Assembly (NCBI GenBank): GCA_022822575.1
Contig: JAJEBJ010000189.1
Location: 1-5,088, forward strand
Source: Alphaproteobacteria bacterium
GTDB taxonomy: Bacteria > Pseudomonadota > Alphaproteobacteria > SP197
Direction: 5' to 3'
Length of the DNA stretch: 5,088 nt
Position numbers and translations under genes: made by a program. Shown here piece after piece: positions 1 to 5,088 of the stretch (positions are counted from its first letter, which is position 1; every line of letters begins with the position of its first letter). The notes beneath the pieces are model-generated. The model saw nothing but the letters and a program-made list of their open reading frames with translations. It was not told the DNA's origin and did not search any database.

Positions 1-202
1 ACAGCAACAGGGTGATGCCAAGGTCCGACAGCTTCCGCAGCATGTCCCCGCCGACCACTCCATGCAGGTTGAGCACGAATCCCGCAACCAGGAATCCGAC
101 CAGGGGCGGCAGCCCGACGGTTCTCGACAGCAGGCCCAGCACGAAGGCGATGGCTATCCACGCCACGTCTCCGAACACAATGGCAATCAGCTCAAAATCC
201 AC
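1..202 (-). CDS. Kef/CPA2-type cation:proton antiporter, N-terminal fragment (partial at left edge)
   Basis: This is the beginning of an inner-membrane antiporter that would exchange K+ or Na+ for protons. Reading the minus strand from a GTG at 202 gives 67 residues beginning VDFELIAIVFGDVAWIAIAF. The segment is strongly hydrophobic, with membrane segments at about residues 5-25, 32-48 and from 58 to the edge. Residues 31-48 (LPPLVGFLVAGFVLNLHG) and 58-67 (LSDLGITLLL) match the opening of KefB/RosB-like transporters, where a short first helix is followed by an L-P-x-x-x-G-(F/Y)-(L/V)-x-A-G helix. The GTG start is chosen because the family starts a few residues before the first helix. No Shine-Dalgarno sequence is visible there. 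The frame stays open upstream to an ATG at 274, which would add 24 polar, arginine-rich residues and looks less likely. The gene lies downstream of the four-gene operon on the same strand but 166 bp away, so it is probably a separate unit. The family call is fairly sure; the exact ion is not known. Confidence 0.8.
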   Translation of the reverse strand, partial: MDFELIAIVFGDVAWIAIAFVLGLLSRTVGLPPLVGFLVAGFVLNLHGVVGGDMLRKLSDLGITLLL

Positions 203-368
203 GGCTTTATTGGCGGTAGCTGGGGTCGGACGGCATAATCGGTATCGGGCGGACTGACGCCAGGCAGGCCGCATGCATGGGCAAGGAGATCGGTGCGCTC
301 GGTGTTGTCATGCCTCAATGTAACATCGCCAGATAACAGGCAGGCAAAGGGCGTCCACGCCTCCGGTT
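203..368. other. Intergenic region between TPR gene and antiporter gene
   Basis: This 166-bp gap contains no convincing gene. On the minus strand, just after the TPR stop codon, there is a short inverted repeat at 350-361 (GGCGT, GG, ACGCC) followed by CTTTG. It is too short and lacks a T-run, so it is at best a weak terminator. Further along the minus strand there are loose promoter-like hexamers (TGGACG, 16 bases, TATCTG) upstream of the antiporter, but the match is poor. The region probably carries the end of the operon transcript and the promoter of the antiporter gene. Confidence 0.35.
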
Positions 369-2027
369 TCAGGGATCGGCCATGCGACAGTAGCAGGACG
401 CCCTGATGTTGACGTCGGCGCGGGCCATGGCGCGGTCGAGGCGCCTCCTGACGTGGCGGCGCTCGACGGTTTCGCCGCGGCGGGAGAGACACTCGTGGAG
501 GCCGTGCAGGCTCCACACGTTGTCGGGATGCTGGCAGGGCCGGCGCAGGCTGTCATCGAGACCGAGGTCGGCGCGATAGATCGCCTCGGCCTCGTCCGCC
601 TCGCCCTGCTCGAGGAGAAGCGCTCCCAGGGCATGACGGGTGGGCTGCATCCATGCCCACGGTTCATCGTATTCGAGGGTGTCGTCGAGAACGACGGAAC
701 GTCTCAGGTGGGCAAAGGCCGCATCGACATTGCCCTTGCGATACTCGAGTTCGCCGGAGAGCATTTCGCCGGCGATCCGGAGAATGCTCAAGCACGTGTT
801 GTGAAACAGCTTGCGAGTCTCCGGCACGCGGTCCCGCGCCTCAAGAAACCGCTGCTGCTCGATCTCCGCTTCATCGACCCGGCCCGTGGCCGAAAGGGCC
901 ACACCGCGAGCATAGTGCATGGTCGCGGTGGTGACGCAGTAGAGGTCCTGATCGTCAGGCAGGGGGTCGTCGAGAACGTCCTGCCAACGCCCGAATCGAA
1001 TGAGCACGTGTTGTCTGATCGGAACATATCCCTCCAGCCAGTCGGCAAGGGGCGGATCGCCCGATGCGAGAAGCTCCGCGGGCAGGGTCGAGACCATCTC
1101 TTCCGCCGCCTCGATCGCCGGATGGAACTGGCCCAGAAACATCGCTCCATAGGCCTTGAAGTGATAATCGTGGGCGCGGTAGCCCGAATAGAAGTTGAAG
1201 ACACCACGCCGCTCCACGAAGGCGCGATTGGACACGATCGCCCGCTGGTTGCGCTCGACCACGGTCTGGTAGTCGCCGCACAGCACGTCGATATGGGTCG
1301 GCATGTGGTTGAGGTGACCTGAATCGGGGGTGAGGCCGTGCAGAGCGTCGGCCGTCTTGAGAGCCCTTTCCGGATGCGGCGACATCTCCATGACGTGGAT
1401 GTGCATGTGGAGGATCCCCGGATGGCGCCAGGCGCCATCGATCCCGGAGAGCGCCGTCTCGAGAACCTCGATCGCCTCCAGGGTGTCCGATCCCGCTACC
1501 GGTTCGCCGGTCTCGAGATCCCAGAGATTCCAGGGGGTCCGGTTCATGAGGGCATCGGCGAAGAGCGCACAGACGTCCGGATGGTCCGGGTGCCGGCGAT
1601 GGACCTCTCGCATGGCCGCCGCATAGGCATCGTCCCACGACGGCCAGTCATCTGCCGGATCATCGGGAAACCGCGCCACCAGCGCCGCGGCAAGTCCCTT
1701 TTCGACATCGCTCGTACCGCTCGCGCACTCCTGGGCCTTCTGGCTCGCCGCACGGGCCCGGGCAAGGCATTCCTCGCGCTCGGCGTCACCGAAGTCCACC
1801 CACAGCTTGTTGTAGTTTGGACCACTGGCAAAGGCGACACCCCAGTGCGCCATGGCGCAATCGGGGTCGTGTTCAATCGCCTTGCGGAAGCAAAGGAGCG
1901 CCTCTTCGTGGTTGAAGCCGTAACACCAGGCAAGGCCGCGGTCGAACCAGGTCTGGGCCTCTTCGGACGTTGTGGTGACCGGCATGTGGAACGCGCCGAG
2001 ATCGAAGTAGTCGTCCATGGCCTTCAC
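369..2027 (-). CDS. Tetratricopeptide-repeat family protein with clustered histidine motifs
   Basis: This is a 552-residue, soluble, mostly helical protein with no signal peptide or membrane segment, so it is probably cytoplasmic. A clear TPR unit lies at about residues 24-57 (FDRGLAWCYGFNHEEALLCF then KAIEHDPDCAMAHWG). Further TPR-like helix pairs lie around 295-315, 370-400, 425-450 and 462-490. Between them is a histidine-rich core: HMHIHVMEMSPHPERAL at 207-223 and HLNHMPTHIDVLCGDY at 238-253. The C-terminal part has PDNVWSLHGLHECLSRRG at 501-518 and ends in ASCYCRM. This pattern recalls a widespread family of TPR proteins of unknown function; the family match is from memory. The clustered histidines suggest metal binding or catalysis, but this is inference. 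It is the last gene of the operon, and its GTG start overlaps the preceding MBL stop (GTGA, 2027-2024). An in-frame ATG at 2018 (MDDYFDL) is an equally good or better start, with GGAAG 10 bases upstream (2033-2029). Confidence 0.85.
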   Translation of the reverse strand: MKAMDDYFDLGAFHMPVTTTSEEAQTWFDRGLAWCYGFNHEEALLCFRKAIEHDPDCAMAHWGVAFASGPNYNKLWVDFGDAEREECLARARAASQKAQECASGTSDVEKGLAAALVARFPDDPADDWPSWDDAYAAAMREVHRRHPDHPDVCALFADALMNRTPWNLWDLETGEPVAGSDTLEAIEVLETALSGIDGAWRHPGILHMHIHVMEMSPHPERALKTADALHGLTPDSGHLNHMPTHIDVLCGDYQTVVERNQRAIVSNRAFVERRGVFNFYSGYRAHDYHFKAYGAMFLGQFHPAIEAAEEMVSTLPAELLASGDPPLADWLEGYVPIRQHVLIRFGRWQDVLDDPLPDDQDLYCVTTATMHYARGVALSATGRVDEAEIEQQRFLEARDRVPETRKLFHNTCLSILRIAGEMLSGELEYRKGNVDAAFAHLRRSVVLDDTLEYDEPWAWMQPTRHALGALLLEQGEADEAEAIYRADLGLDDSLRRPCQHPDNVWSLHGLHECLSRRGETVERRHVRRRLDRAMARADVNIRASCYCRMADP

Positions 2028-2806
2028 GCTTCCGGGTGCATCCGCGAATCAAGGTAGGCGCGGGTCAGTTCGACAAGACGTTCCCTGCCGAAGCTCGGTT
2101 CGTGGCCCGCATGAACGACCGTCACGGGCAGCGTCATCAGGCGCTCCATGGTTCGGCAGTAGGTGGTCACATCGGATTCCGGCAACTGGTCGAGAAGCGG
2201 CCCGTCATAGACCGCATCGCCGGAAAACAGCGTCCCGGTCTCCTCCTCCCACAAGCCGACACTGCCCGGGGAATGGCCGGGAAGGTGCAGCACCTCGAAG
2301 TGCCGGTTGCCGATGGAGACGACGTCTCCCTCATCGACGATGCGGGTTGGCCGTGCCGGTTCGACACGATAGGCCCTGGCATCGTAGCCGGCATGGGGAA
2401 GCGCATCGATGAGGCAATCCGGCAGCGCATAACCGGCATTCTCCAGGCAATCCACGACCTCCGGTTCCATGTCCTCCCTGAAGAGGGAAAAGCGGTTGTC
2501 GCCGTCCTCCATGACGGCGGCCTCCTGGCGCGACACCACGCGCTGGGAGAACTCGTGGAGTCCGCCGACATGGTCGAAGTGCGTATGCGTGGCAAAGGCA
2601 ATGACGGCGTGGCCGAAGAGATCGGCAATCGCCGGCTTGAGTTCGGCAATGCCCATGCCGGTGTCGACCAGGAGATCCGCCTCGGACCCCCGGACGTGCC
2701 AGATGTTGCAACGCCCCAAAGGGTCGACATGGGGCTCGAAGACCAGCGTGATGTCGTCATCGATCCGTCGGCGCTCGAACCAGGTGTCAGCAATCCGGAA
2801 GGTCAT
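2024..2806 (-). CDS. MBL-fold metallo-hydrolase
   Basis: This is a 260-residue metallo-beta-lactamase-superfamily hydrolase of typical single-domain length. It has no signal peptide and is likely cytoplasmic. The complete dinuclear metal site is visible: HTHFDHVGG with H74, H76, D78 and H79, then H178 in LPGHSPGS, D197 in LFSGDAVYDG, and H235 in VVHAGHEPSFG. The N-terminal strands (CNIWHVRG, then DLLVDTGMG at about 33-52) are the usual beta sandwich leading to the first metal motif. Glyoxalase-II-like, lactonase and thioesterase members share these motifs, so the substrate cannot be assigned. The insert at about 92-150 that replaces the usual loop probably shapes substrate choice. The ATG start at 2806 overlaps the preceding DUF1989 stop (ATGA), and a weak GGGA lies 8 bases upstream. 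Its stop overlaps the TPR start. Tight coupling to DUF1989 suggests it hydrolyses an intermediate of the same pathway. Confidence 0.9.
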   Translation of the reverse strand: MTFRIADTWFERRRIDDDITLVFEPHVDPLGRCNIWHVRGSEADLLVDTGMGIAELKPAIADLFGHAVIAFATHTHFDHVGGLHEFSQRVVSRQEAAVMEDGDNRFSLFREDMEPEVVDCLENAGYALPDCLIDALPHAGYDARAYRVEPARPTRIVDEGDVVSIGNRHFEVLHLPGHSPGSVGLWEEETGTLFSGDAVYDGPLLDQLPESDVTTYCRTMERLMTLPVTVVHAGHEPSFGRERLVELTRAYLDSRMHPEA

Positions 2807-3483
2807 GGCTGAGTCCCGGGCAGTTCCAGTTCGTCATGATGACACGCATCACCCTGTCGGCAAGCGATGATCCGGACGCGTATCGGTGTCGGCCGTCCGC
2901 CGGCTGCCGAGTTGTTGACTTGCGGACAATTGGAGATGACGGCGAGAACATCCCGCTCGGCCCTGAGATCAACCCGGTCGCCCGGTGCGGACGGACTGTC
3001 GACGAAGGTGCGTTCCGCCAGCTGGAACTCGTCGCGGACGGGAACGTGGCAGAAGAAATTGACGTTGGAAACGATGTCCCGCCAGCCCAGGCCGTGCGGA
3101 GCCAGCGCCTTCAGGAAATTCTCGCGGCATCCAGGCATGCCGGTGACACCGTAGAGCATCGCGTTGGAGGATTCGCTGCAGCAGCCGGCGATGGTGTCAT
3201 GGCAGCCGCAGGTGTCGGCAACGATGGTGAAGAGCGGACGCGCCCGATCGGAATAGAGCACATGGCCCCGGGTCAGGCGCAGCGTTCCGCTCTTCTTGAC
3301 GGTGTTGGGCGCGTGATAGCGCTCCGCCGGATCAGCGGCGTTGTAGCACAGGAAATCGACTCCCTGGCGACCCTCCAGATCGATGATCCGCAGCACCTCC
3401 CCACGACGGACGATGCCGGACCACGGAGCGCCAGGCGCCACCAGATCATCACGCACAAGGAATGTGGTCTTGTCTTCAGACAA
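2803..3483 (-). CDS. DUF1989 / urea carboxylase-associated family protein
   Basis: This is a 226-residue single-domain protein that fits the usual length of the family. Visible family signatures are RIIDLEGRQGVDFLCYNAAD (32-51), ERYHAPNT (54-61), DTCGCHDTIAGCC (90-102), CREN (119-122), the GLGWRDIVSNVNFF segment (131-144) and the C-terminal SNCPQ...RPTPIRV (184-203). Family members accompany urea or guanidine carboxylases. Two of them form carboxyguanidine deiminase (CgdAB), so a hydrolytic role on a C-N compound is plausible. No carboxylase is present in this window, so that role is inference. Conserved cysteines and histidines (C92, C94, H95, C101, C102, C119) may bind metal or act in catalysis. 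The start is a TTG at 3483, eight bases inside the end of the SDR gene (TTGTCTGA). An in-frame TGA lies two codons further upstream, so no longer start exists. The next alternative is a GTG at 3456, which would remove nine residues. Its stop overlaps the MBL start. Confidence 0.88.
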   Translation of the reverse strand: MSEDKTTFLVRDDLVAPGAPWSGIVRRGEVLRIIDLEGRQGVDFLCYNAADPAERYHAPNTVKKSGTLRLTRGHVLYSDRARPLFTIVADTCGCHDTIAGCCSESSNAMLYGVTGMPGCRENFLKALAPHGLGWRDIVSNVNFFCHVPVRDEFQLAERTFVDSPSAPGDRVDLRAERDVLAVISNCPQVNNSAAGGRPTPIRVRIIACRQGDACHHDELELPGTQP

Positions 3484-4234
3484 CGGTCATGCCTCCGTCG
3501 ACTGGCAGGACGGCACCGGTAATGTAGGCGCCGTCATCCGAAACGAGAAAGGCCACCGCTGCGGCAATCTCCGCCGGATCTCCAAGACGGTTGAGAGGAA
3601 CGAATCGCTCCAGCCAGGTGCGTCGCTCTTCCGGATCGTCGAGCCACCCTTCGAGCATGGGTGTCGCCACCGGCCCGGGCAGGATGGCATTCACCCGGAC
3701 GGAGGGCGCGAGCTCGGCAGCAAACTGCATGGTGAGACCCAGTTGCCCCGACTTGGCAGCGCTGTAGGCGCTGCAGACAGAAACCTTGTCCCCCATGACG
3801 GCATTGACCGACGCGATGTTGACGATGGCTCCGCCGCTTGCGGCCATCGTTCGTGCCGCAGCGCGCGACGTCCTCATGACGGCGCCAAGATTGATGGCAA
3901 GCGCATCCTCCCAGTCGCCATCGTCGAGACTGTCGACAGGTGTTGCCGGAAAGGTGCCGGCGGCGTTGACGAGAATGTCGAGCCGGCCTCCCCACGCGAT
4001 CGCCGCGGCAACTGCCTCGTCACCACCGGTTCGCGTGGAAAGATCGACAGAGCAGCCCTCGATGGTGCCGCCCTCGGCTCTGATGCGATCAATGACAGCC
4101 GTGAGCCGCTCCAGGCGGCGTCCGACAATGAAGACCCTGGCGCCCTCGCCCGCCAGACGCTGTGCCGTCGCCTCGCCTATCCCCGATCCACCCCCGGTCA
4201 CGAGGGCCACCTTGTCATCCATGCCGCGCGCCAT
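3476..4234 (-). CDS. SDR-family oxidoreductase, probably NADP(H)-dependent (first gene of operon)
   Basis: This is a 252-residue classical short-chain dehydrogenase/reductase, a cytoplasmic NAD(P)-dependent alcohol/ketone enzyme of FabG-like length. In order it shows the Rossmann glycine motif TGGGSGIG (13-20), D64 in the adenine-contacting VDL, the NAAG motif (90-93), active-site N115, catalytic S142 (NIASVNA), Y157 and K161 (YSAAK), the PGPVATPM segment (186-193), and the C-terminal ITGAVLPVDGG (238-248). Strand beta-2 ends in VGRR (37-40) rather than in an acidic residue, which favours NADP(H). All catalytic residues are present, so it should be active; the substrate is unknown. The start is ATG 4234, supported by GGAGA at 4247-4243, eight bases upstream. 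A second ATG at 4222 has no such site. It leads the operon and overlaps the DUF1989 start by eight bases. Confidence 0.92.
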   Translation of the reverse strand: MARGMDDKVALVTGGGSGIGEATAQRLAGEGARVFIVGRRLERLTAVIDRIRAEGGTIEGCSVDLSTRTGGDEAVAAAIAWGGRLDILVNAAGTFPATPVDSLDDGDWEDALAINLGAVMRTSRAAARTMAASGGAIVNIASVNAVMGDKVSVCSAYSAAKSGQLGLTMQFAAELAPSVRVNAILPGPVATPMLEGWLDDPEERRTWLERFVPLNRLGDPAEIAAAVAFLVSDDGAYITGAVLPVDGGMTVV

Positions 4235-4242
4235 GGGTTCAT

Positions 4243-4247
4243 TCTCC
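4243..4247 (-). promoter_or_regulatory. Ribosome binding site of operon SDR
   Basis: On the minus strand, GGAGA stands eight bases before ATG 4234. It decides for this start over the in-frame ATG at 4222, which has only GC-rich coding-like sequence ahead of it. It belongs to a 10-base string (GGAGAATGAA, 4247-4238) that also precedes the divergent SDR gene. Confidence 0.5.
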
Positions 4248-4289
4248 GGTTGCCGGAAAGGGCATGGTGCGCCCTCGAAGCAGTGCCTG

Positions 4290-4301
4290 CAACGGTCGTT
4301 G
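4290..4301. repeat. Short inverted repeat, candidate operator
   Basis: CAACG-GT-CGTTG is a perfect 5+5 inverted repeat with a 2-base centre. It sits near the middle of the divergent intergenic region, directly upstream of the putative plus-strand -35 hexamer. Its dyad size and position would fit a dimeric repressor or activator, but a 10-base dyad in GC-rich DNA can occur by chance, and no regulator can be named. Confidence 0.3.
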
Positions 4302-4365
4302 GTTGCCGCGCCGCCATTGCCTCGCCTATCGTCACCGCCTGCGACGGCGTGGAGAATGAAGGAAC

Positions 4366-5088
4366 ATGGGACGGTTCACAGGAACGTCGGCACTGGTCAC
4401 CGGAGCCGCATCCGGGATCGGTTTGCTGACCGTCCACCGCCTCCTCGAGGAAGGCGCCCGGGTGGCGATGAGCGACATCGACGAAGCGGCCCTGGCCGAA
4501 GCCGCCGGCCCCCTGGGACAATCGGTGTGTGCCATCCACCACGACGTGACGTGCGAGGACTCGTGGAAGGACACGATCGCCGAAGCCGGGAGCGTCAACG
4601 GACCGATAGCGGTCCTCGTCAACAGTGCCGGAACGGGGCGCTCCACCAATGTCGAGGAAACCACACTCGAGGACTGGCGCCGGGTCATGGCCGTCAATGC
4701 CGACGGAACATTCCTCGGATGCAAACACGCGGTCATCGCCATGAAGGAGTCCGGCGGCGGATCGATCGTCAATCTCTCTTCCGTTTCCGGTCTTGTCGGC
4801 GGGCACAATCTTGCCGCCTACAACGCGAGCAAGGGCGCCGTGCGCCTGCTCACCAAGTCCGTCGCCCTTCACTGCGCCCGCAAGCGCTACGACATCCGCT
4901 GCAACTCGGTGCATCCGGCGTTCATCGAGACGCCGATGGTGGATTCGCTCATCCGGCGCAGCCGCGACCCGGAGACGACGCGCAGGAAGCTTGAGGCACA
5001 GATCCCTCTCGGCCGCCTGGGCAGGGCGCGCGAAGTTGCCGACATGATCCTCTACCTTGCCGGCAGCGAGAGCCGGTTCGTCACCGGT
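4366..5088 (+). CDS. SDR-family oxidoreductase, probably NAD(H)-dependent, hydroxysteroid/cyclic-alcohol dehydrogenase-like (partial at right edge)
   Basis: This is an open frame of 241 codons that reaches the window end without a stop, lacking roughly the last 10-15 residues of a classical SDR. It shows TGAASGIG (12-19), an acidic residue D37 at the end of beta-2 (SDIDE), which points to NAD(H), then D60-V61, the NSAG motif (86-89), active-site N111, catalytic S139 (NLSSVSG), and Y152/K156 (YNASK). The segments HDVTCEDSW (59-67), FLGCKHAVIAMKESGG (116-131) and YDIRCNSVHP (175-184) recall bacterial 3-beta/17-beta-hydroxysteroid and cyclopentanol/cyclohexanol dehydrogenases; this is a memory-based comparison. 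The final visible residues SRFVTG are the usual SDR (I/V)TG segment before the C-terminal DGG. The ATG start has GAAGGA two bases upstream and GGAG eleven bases upstream. It is divergent from the operon and probably in the same pathway. The exact substrate is unknown. Confidence 0.9.
   Translation, partial: MGRFTGTSALVTGAASGIGLLTVHRLLEEGARVAMSDIDEAALAEAAGPLGQSVCAIHHDVTCEDSWKDTIAEAGSVNGPIAVLVNSAGTGRSTNVEETTLEDWRRVMAVNADGTFLGCKHAVIAMKESGGGSIVNLSSVSGLVGGHNLAAYNASKGAVRLLTKSVALHCARKRYDIRCNSVHPAFIETPMVDSLIRRSRDPETTRRKLEAQIPLGRLGRAREVADMILYLAGSESRFVTG

Larger units (their letters stand above)
4235..4365. promoter_or_regulatory. Divergent promoter region between the two SDR genes
   Basis: These 131 bases separate the left-reading operon from the right-reading SDR gene and must contain both promoters. 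In the plus direction a weak sigma-70-like pair can be drawn: TTGCCG at 4303-4308, an 18-base spacer, and TATCGT at 4327-4332, ending 33 bases before the ATG. In the minus direction no hexamer pair is convincing. Two direct repeats are visible: GGTTGCCG at 4248-4255 and 4301-4308 (53 bases apart), and GCCTGC(A/G)ACGG at 4285-4295 and 4337-4347 (52 bases apart). An inverted repeat lies at 4290-4301. The arrangement would suit co-regulation by a shared DNA-binding protein; no regulator gene is in the window. Confidence 0.4.

Noticed and set aside
350..361. Inverted repeat after the TPR stop as an intrinsic terminator
   Set aside because: The stem is only 4-5 bp and no T-run follows, so it cannot be called a terminator with confidence.
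187..516. Minus-strand open frame of 109 codons across the TPR end and the gap
   Set aside because: It overlaps the TPR C-terminus and the antiporter start out of frame, and its product is arginine/proline-rich without motifs.
453..2057. Plus-strand open frames (453-1322 and 1338-2057) opposite the TPR gene
   Set aside because: They mirror the codon pattern of the TPR gene, have no recognisable motifs, and no ribosome binding site was seen. They are shadows of the minus-strand gene.
2036..2812. Plus-strand open frame of 258 codons opposite the MBL gene
   Set aside because: The minus strand encodes a complete MBL metal site over nearly the same extent; the opposite frame has no family signature.
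4263..4275. GGGC/GCCC short hairpin in the divergent region as a riboswitch or attenuator element
   Set aside because: It is a single short GC stem in GC-rich DNA with no additional helices or conserved aptamer bases.
3383..4429. Long plus-strand open frame (348 codons) opposite the operon SDR and DUF1989 start
   Set aside because: It is antisense to a gene with full SDR motifs. Its translation is low-complexity, arginine- and glycine-rich, without a recognisable domain; open antisense frames are common in GC-rich DNA.
3786..4994. Plus-strand open frame of 402 codons spanning both SDR genes
   Set aside because: It runs antisense to the first SDR and out of frame through the second, crosses the intergenic region, and its product is rich in S, R and P. 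The true plus-strand gene begins at 4366 in another frame.

Overview
The window looks like ordinary chromosomal DNA from a GC-rich, metabolically versatile proteobacterium. The gene families and codon use suggest an alphaproteobacterium, but the sequence contains no taxonomic marker, so this is inference. Coding density is high and gene borders overlap by a few bases. I see no mobile element, tRNA, rRNA, CRISPR array or prophage signal.

Layout from left to right. Bases 1-202 (minus strand) hold the first 67 codons of a Kef/CPA2-type monovalent cation:proton antiporter that runs off the left edge. A 166-bp gap follows. Bases 369-4234 (minus strand, read right to left) form one compact four-gene operon: a short-chain dehydrogenase/reductase (SDR), a DUF1989 (urea carboxylase-associated) protein, a metallo-beta-lactamase (MBL) fold hydrolase, and a 552-aa tetratricopeptide-repeat (TPR) protein rich in clustered histidines. 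Adjacent genes overlap by 8, 4 and 4 bases, which indicates co-transcription and probably translational coupling. A 131-bp divergent intergenic region (4235-4365) separates this operon from a second SDR on the plus strand (4366 to the right edge, 241 codons visible, stop not reached). That SDR is open to the window end and is easily missed in a search for complete ORFs.

The gene content suggests a small catabolic or salvage module. Two SDRs with different apparent cofactor preference (arginines after beta-2 in the operon SDR, aspartate in the divergent one) could oxidise and reduce the same hydroxyl/keto group or act in sequence. The DUF1989 protein could deiminate or otherwise process a nitrogenous, carboxylated intermediate, as the carboxyguanidine deiminase subunits of its family do. 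The MBL enzyme could hydrolyse an ester, thioester or lactone. The TPR protein is of unknown function. The substrate cannot be read from this window: there is no urea carboxylase, transporter or dedicated regulator inside it. The most noteworthy items are the tight SDR-DUF1989-MBL-TPR operon, the histidine motifs in the TPR protein, and the inverted and direct repeats in the divergent promoter region.
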